Assembly: GCF_009362845.1 (NCBI RefSeq)
Contig: NZ_WHNW01000001.1
Coordinates: forward strand, 207,889 to 271,888
Source of the DNA: Ostreibacterium oceani
GTDB taxonomy: Bacteria; Pseudomonadota; Gammaproteobacteria; Cardiobacteriales; Ostreibacteriaceae
Length of the DNA stretch: 64,000 bases
Direction: 5' to 3'
Below the pieces are notes generated by a model. That model was not told the DNA's origin. It was given only the letters and a program-made list of their open reading frames with translations, and made no database searches. Shown piece by piece: positions 44,581 to 54,372 of the stretch; position 1 is the stretch's first letter, and each line of letters begins with the position of its first letter. The position numbers and the translations under genes are program-made.

Positions 44581-46038
44581 TTAGCGAATCCATTTTTTTA
44601 GCCACCTTAATGGCTTGGTGACACGCCAACTCAATGAATTTTCGTAAGCTTGGATCATTTGAATCGCTTCTTCATGATGCGTTTTCCAATCTTTAACGTC
44701 TTGGATTAATGTTTTAATATATTGATATTGTTCTTGTAGTTGGCCTTGTTGCTGTTTTAGCTCTGCAATATCGACTTCTCGCTGGTGCTTAAGCTGTTCA
44801 ACGCCTTGTGAAAGCACATAATTTTGTCTTACTAGCGTTGCCATTTCCCACTTGACCAGTCTCTCATCGATATGGTCAGATAAATGCGCCTGCATTTCTT
44901 CGGCGGATAGCGTCGTTTCAATAATTGATTCGATAGGGTGCTCATGGTAGAAAGATTCTGTTTTTATTGTCATTTCTTCGATTCCTATTGATTCATATTG
45001 CGGTATGAACGGGGTTTGCAATGTATTGTAAACATGGTGCTGTAATTCGTTAGCTACCGTTTTTACGGGGTAAGTCGCCCCAAGATGTTGTTTTTTAACG
45101 CGCTCTGCCAATGCACCTATGTCTGGGACCAACACAGGAACATGCGCATGAATATCTGATAAGGCATAACAAAAAGACTCAGGTACACCAGGAAAAAATA
45201 TCACAATATCGACATGATAACCGTCCAATAATGCAAGCACCTCATCGTGATGATAGCACCCATGTTGAATCTTTGCCAACTCTGCTTTTGCCTTGTAGGT
45301 TTCAGGCGTAAATCCAATACAAACAAATTGTTCAGTCTCTGTATTCAGTGTCTGTAGCCATGTTTGTAAATACTGTGCACCTTTGTCAGTGCCAATTGCC
45401 CCCACGGCAGCGATAGTCCGTTTATTGTCTTTCCACTGTGCATCCTGTTTTAGTTTTTGGATAAATGCCAGTGTCTCGTCATCTAACTGTATTTGCGGTA
45501 ATTCGACGGCGTGTGGTAGTACCTCTGTTTTTATATTAGGAATATATTGCTGAAAAACTTGCTGTAAATAATTTGATGGCGTAATAATCGTTTGGCAGCG
45601 ATGGATGCGTTTTTTTAGCCGCTGAATATGTGCCTCATCTGGATGAAGATAATAGTCTGCCTCAAATGGCTGCTGCCCCAAGCAACAATGATCATGCGCT
45701 GTCATCACAAAAGTATGATCGCCTATTAGTGCAAGTAAGCAATCAAAGGCATCACCAACGAAACTATGCCCATGTATAGCCAAGGACTGCACTGACGCAT
45801 CAATCAGTGACCGCAAAATAGCAAATCGCCACTGCTTATCTTGGTAGAGTTTAATGCCATGATATTGTTTATTTTGTGCATCATAGAAAACACACTGGCA
45901 CTTTGTAACCGTTAGTACATACGGACGATAGCGGCTCGCTTTGCTATTGACTAGATCATCAATATAGCGCTGGGTGCCTCCCCTGACTGGATTAACAATG
46001 TGCAGTACTGCTTGATGAATACTCATATTATCTGTCAT
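44581..46038 (-). CDS. Glycosyltransferase (GT4-like) with C-terminal coiled coil
   Basis: 485 residues. The GT-B fold has HIVNPVRGGTQRYIDDLV at the N-terminus, TAHDHCCLGQQPFEADYY mid-domain, AAVGAIGTDKGAQYL for the donor domain and FFPGVPESFCYALSDI at the acceptor-side loop. After about 395 comes a predicted coiled coil (QREVDIAELKQQQGQLQEQ), then ENSLSWRVTKPLRWLKKWI, a basic amphipathic tail. Met5 is an alternative start; neither has a clear ribosome site. It lies 36 bp upstream of the GT2+GT4 gene on the same strand, so an operon is likely. Confidence 0.82.
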   Translation of the reverse strand: MTDNMSIHQAVLHIVNPVRGGTQRYIDDLVNSKASRYRPYVLTVTKCQCVFYDAQNKQYHGIKLYQDKQWRFAILRSLIDASVQSLAIHGHSFVGDAFDCLLALIGDHTFVMTAHDHCCLGQQPFEADYYLHPDEAHIQRLKKRIHRCQTIITPSNYLQQVFQQYIPNIKTEVLPHAVELPQIQLDDETLAFIQKLKQDAQWKDNKRTIAAVGAIGTDKGAQYLQTWLQTLNTETEQFVCIGFTPETYKAKAELAKIQHGCYHHDEVLALLDGYHVDIVIFFPGVPESFCYALSDIHAHVPVLVPDIGALAERVKKQHLGATYPVKTVANELQHHVYNTLQTPFIPQYESIGIEEMTIKTESFYHEHPIESIIETTLSAEEMQAHLSDHIDERLVKWEMATLVRQNYVLSQGVEQLKHQREVDIAELKQQQGQLQEQYQYIKTLIQDVKDWKTHHEEAIQMIQAYENSLSWRVTKPLRWLKKWIR

Positions 46039-46123
46039 TCAACCAACACACTAAGGGGCTGCCACACTTTTTTATCTGTAATATCTAGCACATCAATGCA
46101 AAGTGCTTTTTGAGGAAAGCCGT

Positions 46124-47554
46124 TCATGAGGACCTGCGAATATAACGAATAAAGTTTCTGATAGGTACGGTATAACGCCAGCTAGCTGACTGATGTATGC
46201 GATTAATGTCTGTCTTATACTGTTGTCTTTCAACATCCCATTGTTTTTCCTGCCGTTGATGAGCGTTAACCTGTTGCTGCATGGCTATGATTTTTTTCTC
46301 TAGCGACTGAATTCGCTGACAATTATTCTCTAACTGGTTTTTTGTGGATGCGTATTGCTCGCACATTTCTCGGTAGGCAGAAATCGGCACAGCATCATAA
46401 AATGCCGTATTTAATTCGCTGATAGGCGAAGATATTTCTATAACAATGCGTAAGTGGTCTTGTACTGTCGCAATAGGGTGCTCTGGCTTCATCAGCAAAA
46501 AAGCTTGTGCACTGTTGGCTAACACCCGCATGGGTAATGAATCCTGACTATCTGTAACTGCCTCATGAAGCGCAGTAGTGTATGGTGATTGTGTGCATGA
46601 CCACAGTAACTCACCATCAGTTTGGTAAACACGAAGGTTTTTTATGAAATAAACTCCTTTTCTATCAGCAAAATCAATTCGCCACTTCGCTAACTGGTCA
46701 GTCGGCAAATCAAAAGACAAACGATTGATTTCTCCCATCATCCCACGTTGTAGCTGGGTGTTTGATTCAGTGAACTCAGACTCATTGTTAGGTTGCCAAT
46801 AGAGTTTGACGATGTGCTGAATGCTCATTGGTGGAGCAGGTTCTGCTTTCGTCCAATTCACCGTCTGTGTATTCGGCCTAGCTTCTATAATGAATTGGTA
46901 AGTTGAGCCTTCTGGTTTTGCTAATAGCCAATTACGTACCGCATCCGCCTGAGAGTCAATGCGCTGCGTAAACTCGCTATCTAATAAATCTCTGCTCACT
47001 CGATCACAGATTTGTTGCTGAAAACCCGTTTCGTCTAACAAGGCAGCAATCGTTTTCTGGGTATAAAATCGAATGTGCGTACGGTCTAAAATCCCCTCCT
47101 CTCGGTAGTGCCAGCTATCATCATACAAACCAATTAATGCGCCTACGTAGCCAGCATTAGGTATGGATATTAGCAGCTTACCACTGTCACTTAGCAGCGA
47201 CTTCGCCGACTCTAACACCCGCTCTGGCGAATAAATATGTTCTAACACATCGGCGATAACGATAACATCAAACTCTGTTGCCTGAACATCAAATAAATTT
47301 GATTCTAACCTATCCTTATTTAGGTCTAGCATGACGGCTTTATCGAGTTTTTGCGTGGCTATCTGGATACTTTCTTGGCTATACTCGATGCCTACCACAT
47401 AACAGTCTTTAACCTCTTTTAGATAGCGCCCAAGCTCACCTACGCCGCAGCCAATATCCAGTACACGGCTGCCTTTAGGAATGTGCTTAGCAATTAAAGC
47501 CAACGAGCTATTTTTATCTTTTGGGTCAAATTGGCGTTGATAGACTTTTCCCAC
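46124..47554 (-). CDS. Class I SAM methyltransferase with C-terminal coiled coil
   Basis: 476 residues. The N-terminal methyltransferase domain (about 15-190) has SRVLDIGCGVGELGRYL (motif I), FDVIVIADVLEHIYSPE and LLISIPNAGYVGAL. A central beta-rich part of unknown role (about 230-390) follows. The C-terminal coiled coil is at about 400-455, ending SASWRYTVPIRNFIRYIRR. The tail motif matches that of the adjacent glycosyltransferase, suggesting a shared membrane or complex partner. Start is GTG at 47554, preceded by AGGAATA. First gene of the three-gene glycan block. Confidence 0.84.
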   Translation of the reverse strand: MGKVYQRQFDPKDKNSSLALIAKHIPKGSRVLDIGCGVGELGRYLKEVKDCYVVGIEYSQESIQIATQKLDKAVMLDLNKDRLESNLFDVQATEFDVIVIADVLEHIYSPERVLESAKSLLSDSGKLLISIPNAGYVGALIGLYDDSWHYREEGILDRTHIRFYTQKTIAALLDETGFQQQICDRVSRDLLDSEFTQRIDSQADAVRNWLLAKPEGSTYQFIIEARPNTQTVNWTKAEPAPPMSIQHIVKLYWQPNNESEFTESNTQLQRGMMGEINRLSFDLPTDQLAKWRIDFADRKGVYFIKNLRVYQTDGELLWSCTQSPYTTALHEAVTDSQDSLPMRVLANSAQAFLLMKPEHPIATVQDHLRIVIEISSPISELNTAFYDAVPISAYREMCEQYASTKNQLENNCQRIQSLEKKIIAMQQQVNAHQRQEKQWDVERQQYKTDINRIHQSASWRYTVPIRNFIRYIRRSS

Positions 47555-47895
47555 GCGTGAGTATTCCTACGTAAAATAAGTTGCTATTCTAACAGAAAAG
47601 CTATCGATATACACTCACCCTTCATAGCGTTCACAGCCTCGGTAGATTTTAGTCATTCACGCTAATAACTCACTGGGTATTATCCTGCGTGGTATAAAGT
47701 TGATACAAACTCGATAAAAAACAATTAAAACAGATAATACTGGATTATCAACGAGTAGAAATGTTATTATCGCGCTTAATAATAAAAACATTATGTGTAA
47801 AAACCAAATTCGTTAGGAAGCACCAAAACTACCGTACTAACACCCGACAATTAAACACATTTATCGCAAACTAAAATTTTGGTAAAATACTTTTT
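47555..47895. other. Divergent spacer between methyltransferase and serine hydrolase
   Basis: 341 bp, A+T-rich, no gene. TAAAAT at 47883-47888 lies only 7 bp before the serine hydrolase ATG. Confidence 0.5.
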
Positions 47896-48777
47896 ATGCC
47901 AATCAATCGAAGAAAATTCATTCAATATGCTACGTTAAGCCTTGCGAGTACCTCGCCAGTATTCGCGCAATCGATTACTGCGTCGGCTTCGACGAGCAAC
48001 GAGCTGCAACAGCAAGTCAACGCCCTAGTCAAAAGTCACCGGCGGGCAGGGCGCGTCAGTAGCAATGAACGCACCGCCTGGTCTGTCTATGATTTTCAAA
48101 CGCAAAATAAATTCGTTTCTATCAATGAGCAAACCCCTTTGCAAGCCGCGAGCATGATGAAGCTGTTTGTTGCTTTGGCTTACTTTTATCTGCATCAGCA
48201 AGCACCCAATAAATATACGTACTATGCTGAGACCAAAGACCTCATGACAAAAATGATTGTGAATAGCTCTAATACGGCAACCAATACCTTAATGAAACGC
48301 TGCGGTGGGCCTACCAATGTAAAGCGCCTGTGTCAAAAAGCCACAGGTAGTCTATTTAACCAATTAAGTCTCGTCGAATATATCCCTGCTAACGGGCGCA
48401 CGTATCGCAATCGTGCTTCTGCCCATGACTATAGTAAATTGCTTTATGCGTTATGGCATGACCGCCTACCCAGCAGCCGAGAAATAAAGCGCATTATGTC
48501 ATTACCTAGTGGTAACCGAATGCTGACAAGCCAAATGCCAGACCAATTAACAATCTATAATAAAACGGGATCAACGGCTATGCTATGTGGTGATGTTGGC
48601 ATTATCCAAACACAAACTGGACAAGCCTATACATTTATTGGGATTATTGAAAAAAATCGTCGAACACAAAATTATTCCCAGTGGATTCGTAGCCGAGGCG
48701 ACGTCATGCGCGAAGTCTCAGAATTAGTGTACGGCTTTATGCAATCACGCCATCAGCTACTCAATAGCCTTGGGTGA
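47896..48777 (+). CDS. Tat-exported serine hydrolase, class A beta-lactamase fold
   Basis: 293 residues. The signal has twin arginines (NRRKFIQYA), then a hydrophobic core and cleavage near VFAQ. Penicillin-binding motifs are present: S86-M-M-K89, S124-S-N126 and K223-T-G225. The omega-loop Glu-x-x-Leu-Asn of true class A beta-lactamases is not evident, so a role in peptidoglycan or another ester/amide substrate is more likely than drug resistance. No ribosome site is visible and the -10-like TAAAAT is very close, so the mRNA may be leaderless. Confidence 0.85.
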   Translation: MPINRRKFIQYATLSLASTSPVFAQSITASASTSNELQQQVNALVKSHRRAGRVSSNERTAWSVYDFQTQNKFVSINEQTPLQAASMMKLFVALAYFYLHQQAPNKYTYYAETKDLMTKMIVNSSNTATNTLMKRCGGPTNVKRLCQKATGSLFNQLSLVEYIPANGRTYRNRASAHDYSKLLYALWHDRLPSSREIKRIMSLPSGNRMLTSQMPDQLTIYNKTGSTAMLCGDVGIIQTQTGQAYTFIGIIEKNRRTQNYSQWIRSRGDVMREVSELVYGFMQSRHQLLNSLG

Positions 48778-48779
48778 TT

Positions 48780-48804
48780 TGTCAGTTTTTTACAAAAACA
48801 GACA
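48780..48804 (+). terminator. Hairpin between convergent serine hydrolase and acyltransferase genes
   Basis: TGTCAGTTTTT (48780-48790) pairs with AAAAACAGACA (48794-48804) with one mismatch and a 3-nt loop. It has T runs in both directions. Confidence 0.5.
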
Positions 48805-48831
48805 GTTACAGCATATTAACGTTTTTATCTT

Positions 48832-49958
48832 TTATACCTTTCTATAAATCGCTGAGAAAAGGTTGCGTAACCCTACCTTTGAATAACGCCAAATCTCATA
48901 GATGATGATAGCGGCAACAAATGCGCCAGTCAGTGATACAAAAACATAAAACCATCCTGACAAATTAGTTAAATAAGGTCTATCGAAGTACGCCAAAAAA
49001 AGGCGAGGAATAAACAAAAAGGTAAAATTATGCGTTAAAAAAAGCGTAAACGAGTATTTCGATAACAATCTTAACATATCAGCCAATAGTTTAGGCTGGC
49101 ATAACATGCTCATAAGGCAAAGGGCACTAATTCCCCCACCTAACTTAATTAAAAATTTCAACCATAAAAATAAATGTGGATATTCTGATTGATTTAAAAT
49201 TAATAAAGGATATGCCATTATCAAACAAAAAAACAAATATGAGATAATTATTTTTACATTCAACTTATTGTTATTTAATGTTATATCTTTTCCATGATGA
49301 TATAGCATCATTCCCACATAGAACGCGAATAAAATGTCTATACGGAAAAACTCCAAGGGAGCAAATGGTACGATAAGCGTCGTTTTTACATAAATGACCT
49401 TGTAGAGTAACCATGCTGCAAATAAAATATTTATATAGCGTAACTTCGCCAATCCAAACAATAAGGGTAGCAGCAAAAAACACAAGAAAAGGTCTTTCAA
49501 AAAATATAGCGGCGGATTTGCTGGCAACACATTAATTGCAAACATGGCTTGGAGCCAACCGACTAAATTGAAAGGATAAAGGCTTAAATCCGCACGATAA
49601 CTCGGGTTTGATACTTGCGCATGATAACTAAATACTAGAATAAATAACAGATTAAACAACGCAAGTGGTATTAAAAGCCGCTTAGCTTTATTGACAATCA
49701 TTCTACAATATCCATGTTTTAGGTAGCTAGTAAGTGCCAAATAGCCTGAAATAAGACTCAAAAAAGGAACAGCCCCTCTAGCAAAGGTGTCTTTTAAAAA
49801 AATCATCAAAAAACCATTTAGCTGCCATTCGTTGGCGCTAATAATCAATGAGCTGCTACTAAATATCGGCAAATGTGCTATTGTGATTAGAGTATTAATA
49901 CCGGACGAATGGCCTTTACACCATCTGATAAGTTGCTTGTTATTTGGTTTTGATTCAT
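48832..49958 (-). pseudogene. Acyltransferase family 3 membrane protein, frameshifted near the N-terminus
   Basis: OafA-type integral membrane O-acyltransferase with about nine spans (ARGAVPFLSLISGYLAL, LIPLALFNLLFILVFS, YVFVSLTGAFVAAIIIYEI). The long frame starts only at TTG 49872 and lacks the first helix. Another frame opens with ATG at 49958 and reads SDGVKAIRPVLIL before a TAA at 49889. Shifting by one base near 49890 joins it to ITIAHLPIFSSSS, giving the expected first helix. No homopolymer is present at the site. A one-base loss, or a sequencing error, is the simplest reading. Confidence 0.75.
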
Positions 49959-50273
49959 GATATGTCGGCGTTTTGATCTAGGCGTTAAGTCTCTGATTTT
50001 TTTGAATGTAATCAAGGTGTCTGCTAGCGCGACTAGGGAAAGCCCAACCTGAGCTCAGCCTGAGATGAGCCTAAGCCTAACCTAAGCATTTCTCCTGCTA
50101 AATTTGTTTCCCTGTAACACTTTTTTCCATCAGCGCTCTGCCGTTTACAGGTTTTGGCTTGATGTGTTTGCTTAGTATCATACTTTAAGGGACATTCGTC
50201 AAGGTCTACCTATAACCATAAGACATTGTGGCGATTTACTTACAGGAACTATTTATAAGTAATACTTATGCGA
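49959..50273. other. Spacer between acyltransferase and ntrX, no gene seen
   Basis: About 315 bp downstream of ntrX and upstream of the acyltransferase. It contains CCTGAGCT/CCTGAGAT/GCCTAAGCC/ACCTAAGC-type iterations at about 50049-50090. No terminator recognised. Confidence 0.5.
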
Positions 50274-51629
50274 CTATTTATATTGAATATCTAGCGATTT
50301 AAGTTTACGGTAAAGGTTCGTTCGTTCTAATCCTGACCGTTCAGCCAACTTGGCGACATTGCCCTCACAATGTGCTAATTGTTTGATAAAATAGGCTCTT
50401 TCAAATTGCTCTCTCGCCTCACGGATAGGGAGATCTATCGGAATAGAATCGTCACTGTCAAGACTGGCTTGATGGTTGATTTGCATCAGACTTTGCACCG
50501 TCTCTACGTCAATTTCGTCCGATTCAGCCAAAACCAACGCACGCTGAACAAAGTTTTTTAACTCTCTTACGTTACCCGTCCAAGGGCATTGGCGCAGAAA
50601 ATTAAGCGCTTGCATCGTAAACTGTCGAAAGGGTAAGTCTTCCTGATCAACAAACTCATAAATAAAGTGATTAATGAGCTCTGGAATATCGTCTTGGTAT
50701 GTTTGTAAATTCGGTAAAAAAATAGCAATTGATTTGATTTGATAATAAAAATCAGGTTTTATTGACCCTTGTTCTATTAGTGTGTCAGGGTGGTATTGAC
50801 TACCAAAACACAATCTAGCGGTGATAGGTTCATTAACCTTTGACTGTGGGCGTTTGACTGTTTTTTCTTCGATTAGCTGGGTAAAAAGCGCCTGTGTCTC
50901 TGGCGTTAAATCCATCATTTCATCGATATATAATGTCCCACTGCCCGCTTGTTGAATTAGCCCTTGTGTTTCGCCACTGCCAAAAATTTCAACCAGTTGA
51001 TTTGTCCGTGAAAGTGCTGCAGCATTGACTGAGATAAAAGGCTCTGATGCTTTATCTGGCGTTATTTGGTGTAAGTAACGGCTATAAAACTGCTTACCTG
51101 TGCCTGATTTTCCCCAAAAACTAACTGGTAACTCGTTGGTTTTTAATAATTCTAATTGATTTTTTATTTCTTTTATTGAATCACTTTTACCAACAATTTT
51201 AATCGGTGGGTTAATGGTGCTCAACAAGGCGGCGTTTTTTTTCTCTAACTTGATTTTTTTAGCGGCATTCTCTAACGTAATCAATAATTTTGCGGTAGAA
51301 ATCGGTTTTTCAACAAAATCAAATGCGCCGTGTTTTGTTGCTTGTACCGCTGTTTCAATCGTCCCGTGTCCAGACATCATAATGATTTCACAGCGCAGGG
51401 TTTTTTCTTGCCATCGTTTTAATAAAGAAATACCGTCTTCATCAGGCATCCATATATCTAGCAGTGCAATATCAATGGGTTGGTTGATATTTTGATAGAT
51501 TTCATCCGCTTGATTCGCATTGGCTGCCGTTATCACTGCATAGCCTTCGTCTTCTAGAATATCTTTGAGTAATTCGCAGATATCTGGTTCATCATCTATA
51601 ATTAAAATGGTCGTTGGTTGTAAATTCAT
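50274..51629 (-). CDS. ntrX: NtrX-family response regulator with degenerate AAA+ domain
   Basis: 451 residues: receiver at 1-120 with D12-D13 and phosphoacceptor Asp58, Lys108 in VEKP; AAA+ domain with Walker A GKSGTGK (173-179) and Walker B GTLYIDEM (231-238); Fis-type helix-turn-helix at the end (VAKLAERSGLERTNLYRKLK). The GAFTGA loop that contacts sigma-54 is absent: IFGSGETQ runs straight into GLIQQAGSGT. The arginine-finger region reads KPDFYYQ in place of REDLYYR. Loss of GAFTGA is known in other NtrX proteins, so a sigma-54-independent repressor or activator is likely. It overlaps ntrY by 4 bp. Confidence 0.9.
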   Translation of the reverse strand: MNLQPTTILIIDDEPDICELLKDILEDEGYAVITAANANQADEIYQNINQPIDIALLDIWMPDEDGISLLKRWQEKTLRCEIIMMSGHGTIETAVQATKHGAFDFVEKPISTAKLLITLENAAKKIKLEKKNAALLSTINPPIKIVGKSDSIKEIKNQLELLKTNELPVSFWGKSGTGKQFYSRYLHQITPDKASEPFISVNAAALSRTNQLVEIFGSGETQGLIQQAGSGTLYIDEMMDLTPETQALFTQLIEEKTVKRPQSKVNEPITARLCFGSQYHPDTLIEQGSIKPDFYYQIKSIAIFLPNLQTYQDDIPELINHFIYEFVDQEDLPFRQFTMQALNFLRQCPWTGNVRELKNFVQRALVLAESDEIDVETVQSLMQINHQASLDSDDSIPIDLPIREAREQFERAYFIKQLAHCEGNVAKLAERSGLERTNLYRKLKSLDIQYK

Positions 51630-53791
51630 GGTGTTGGTTCTTGGGGTATTGGTAAAGTTAAAATCGCAACTGCGCCTGATTGGGTTGTCCGATTGCGTAG
51701 CTGAATGTTACCATGATGCTCATCAATGATTTTTTTCACTATCGCGAGTCCCAACCCTGTGCCTTTTTCTTTGGTCGTGATATAGGGGTCAAATAATTTT
51801 TGAAAGTCTTCAGGCAGGCCTTTACCGTTGTCAGAGACTTCTACATTTAGCTGATTATCTGTGTTACTGGTTGTTATTGTTATTTCTCCATTACTTTGTT
51901 TGTCACAGGATTCTATCGCATTTTTAATTAGGTTATGAAAGACTTGGCGTAATGCACTTTCATTGCCTAATACGGTATCGCACGCCGCATTTAACGCGCA
52001 AGTTAATTGAATATTTTTATAATAATCTTTGTATAATTCGTTGATTTCTTGAATCAATGAATGAATTATAACTGGTGTTTTTTGTGTTTTGACGGGTTTG
52101 GCAAAATCACTAAAATCGTTCACCATGTTTTTTAACGATTTAACTTGATTGGTAATCACTTCTATCGATCGATTTAGAACCGCAACCTCGTTTTCATCAA
52201 GCTTATCCTGTAATTTATATTGTAACCGTTCAGCGGCTAATAAAATCGGCGTTAGCGGATTTTTTATTTCGTGTGCAAGGCGTTTGGCAACCTCTTCCCA
52301 GGCTGCTTGTTTTTGTTTTTCCCAATACTTGGTTAAATCATCAAATATGACAACAAATCCGCCTTGACGATGGTGATTGGCAGGCAACGCCGTAATTCGC
52401 GCTATAAATTGTTGTTGGTTTTTGTTGATAGTTAATGTGATTTCGCTTTCTTGGGTTTTTGTCGTCATCGATTCGATGTTTAATTGTGATATAAACTGAA
52501 AATAAACCGCAAATGTGTCAGTTAATGCGAGTAATGGAGTAAATACAATAGATGATAAATCACTGTCTAATAATTTTTCCGCGTATTCATTGTAAGTAAG
52601 CAGTTTTTTTTCATCGTCCAAAGTAATCACTGCCGATGTCATATTATTAATAACCGTCGCTAAATAAGCCCGCTCATTTTCAACTTTGAGGCGATTCATT
52701 TCTGCCTCATTGGTGGCTTTTTTTAACGAACTGGTCATTAAATTAAATGAATTAACTAATGTACCAAAATCATCCTTTCTATCCAAGGCGAGTTGCTGAG
52801 AAAAATCGCCTTGTGACACTTTTTTAGTGCCACGGATTAAATCCCGAATAGGTCGCGCCATATGATTGGCAAAATTAATCGCAGATAAAATCAAAAAGAG
52901 TGACGCTAATGATAAAACAAGACCAAGTACATAAATAAAACTACTGCTTATTTTAGGTTTTAAATAATTAAATTTATCACGCTCTGCAATGGTTTGACTG
53001 ACTTGATCAGTTAAATCTGATATCGTATCAGGGATATGAAAAATCGCTTGCAAATAATAGTTTGGCGCACCGGGTTTGTTAATAATGGTTAGTGTCCGTA
53101 TTTGAAACTGTAAATTTTGGGTTTCAATACTAAACAATCCGCCCTCATTTTCTACCCGCAAAAAATTATCATGATTGGGAATATTAGGCACTATGACTTG
53201 CCTGTTTTCGCCAGAAAACGCTTGAATAAATCCTTTTTCATCAAACACGGTTAATTCGTATGCCCCAATATTATTGCGTATTCCTTCGAGTTCGGATTGT
53301 AGTCGAATATATTCAAAAGGCGCAATAATAATGGCAGCGGCATTCGTATCTCTCAATGCTTGCAATGCACGATTGTCTAACGCTTTTTGGCTAAGAATTA
53401 ACGAATTATTTAATGCACTATCAATCCCCTCATCAAAACTGGTTTGAAAATCATAGCTTAAAAATTTAAAAGCAAAAAAAGCCAAAAATAATAAAGGAAT
53501 AATTGCAAGTAATAAGGTCCGCCATAAAATCGTTAGCGATAACGACGCACCTGGTATGGATTTTTTATAATTACTGAGTAATTTAACCGAATAAATGCTA
53601 ACGATGATAAATAAACAAAAAATTCCCATGCCAATCGTAATCAATAAGGCATAGTAATTTTTTTCGAACTGTTGGCTACCTTCGGTCGATTGCGCTAATA
53701 AATAAATCGATACCAGCGTAATAATGGCGACGAGATAACCCAGTCCTAAAATTCTATTTTTAGACTTTAAGGAAAAGACCATTTTTCCCAT
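51626..53791 (-). CDS. ntrY: NtrY-type sensor histidine kinase
   Basis: 721 residues, inner membrane. There are spans near 13-33, 42-66 and 88-109, a periplasmic sensor loop, and a further span near 285-308. HAMP follows (MARPIRDLIRGTKKVSQGDF), then PAS (ATVINNMTSAVITLDDEK), HisKA with RLAHEIKNPLTPILLAAERL and HATPase (NLIKNAIES, DNGKGLP, GTGLGLAIVKKIIDEH). In other bacteria NtrYX responds to nitrogen or redox/oxygen state and affects envelope genes. It overlaps the DUF4390 gene by 25 bp; Met4 (53782) is an alternative start. Confidence 0.93.
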   Translation of the reverse strand: MGKMVFSLKSKNRILGLGYLVAIITLVSIYLLAQSTEGSQQFEKNYYALLITIGMGIFCLFIIVSIYSVKLLSNYKKSIPGASLSLTILWRTLLLAIIPLLFLAFFAFKFLSYDFQTSFDEGIDSALNNSLILSQKALDNRALQALRDTNAAAIIIAPFEYIRLQSELEGIRNNIGAYELTVFDEKGFIQAFSGENRQVIVPNIPNHDNFLRVENEGGLFSIETQNLQFQIRTLTIINKPGAPNYYLQAIFHIPDTISDLTDQVSQTIAERDKFNYLKPKISSSFIYVLGLVLSLASLFLILSAINFANHMARPIRDLIRGTKKVSQGDFSQQLALDRKDDFGTLVNSFNLMTSSLKKATNEAEMNRLKVENERAYLATVINNMTSAVITLDDEKKLLTYNEYAEKLLDSDLSSIVFTPLLALTDTFAVYFQFISQLNIESMTTKTQESEITLTINKNQQQFIARITALPANHHRQGGFVVIFDDLTKYWEKQKQAAWEEVAKRLAHEIKNPLTPILLAAERLQYKLQDKLDENEVAVLNRSIEVITNQVKSLKNMVNDFSDFAKPVKTQKTPVIIHSLIQEINELYKDYYKNIQLTCALNAACDTVLGNESALRQVFHNLIKNAIESCDKQSNGEITITTSNTDNQLNVEVSDNGKGLPEDFQKLFDPYITTKEKGTGLGLAIVKKIIDEHHGNIQLRNRTTQSGAVAILTLPIPQEPTP

Positions 53792-54372
53792 TCGCTATTG
53801 ATTTTCCAATAATCAGAAAATAACGTTTTTAATTTCATATGATTCGGTAAATCTGTTTCGTCAATAATAAACCGTACTGATAATTCATAGGGCGTATCTT
53901 TTAATAAATTGGCATGAATTAAAGGAAATTGTTTTACTGATGCTATTTGTTCGATGGCGTCTTTTGCATTGTTATAAATAGCGACCTCATAAGTAAGTGG
54001 ATTTTTAACATGGTATTGTTTTGTTACGTTATGATAAAACAACCAGTACGATTTTTTTAAGGTTGCTAACGGTTTTATTCGATACCACCTGTCTGTTTTT
54101 ATCACAAATTCATACGAAAATTTTAGGGTAATACCGTTTTTTAGTGCTTCTAATACCGTTTCATTAAGCGCAATATCGCTGTCAACATCAACATAAATAG
54201 TGCCTTCTTGTTGGTATGTTTTATGTTGGGTTATTTTTGTTTGGGCTTGTAGGTAACAAGGCAACGCAAAGACGATGAATAGAAACCATCGGTAGTCTAA
54301 CTTTATTTCTTTTCTTTTTCTATTTATTAAAAGATTTATTATTAGTGCGCTTATTTTGTGATTAAAATACAT
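53767..54372 (-). CDS. DUF4390-domain exported protein
   Basis: 201 residues. A basic N-terminus leads to a signal-like helix (WFLFIVFALPCYLQAQ at about 29-44), then a beta-rich domain (GTIYVDVDSDIALNETVLEAL, LKFSYEFVIK, YEVAIYNN, PYELSVRFIID). This matches DUF4390, which in many beta- and gammaproteobacteria lies directly before ntrY. The gene order here is the same, with a 25-bp overlap. A later start would shorten the N-terminus. Function unknown; its position suggests an input or accessory role for NtrY. Confidence 0.85.
   Translation of the reverse strand: MYFNHKISALIINLLINRKRKEIKLDYRWFLFIVFALPCYLQAQTKITQHKTYQQEGTIYVDVDSDIALNETVLEALKNGITLKFSYEFVIKTDRWYRIKPLATLKKSYWLFYHNVTKQYHVKNPLTYEVAIYNNAKDAIEQIASVKQFPLIHANLLKDTPYELSVRFIIDETDLPNHMKLKTLFSDYWKINSEWEKWSFP

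Noticed and set aside
47896-48777. Class A beta-lactamase resistance gene
   Set aside because: The SxxK, SxN and KTG motifs are shared by PBPs and other serine hydrolases, and the omega-loop Glu motif is not apparent.
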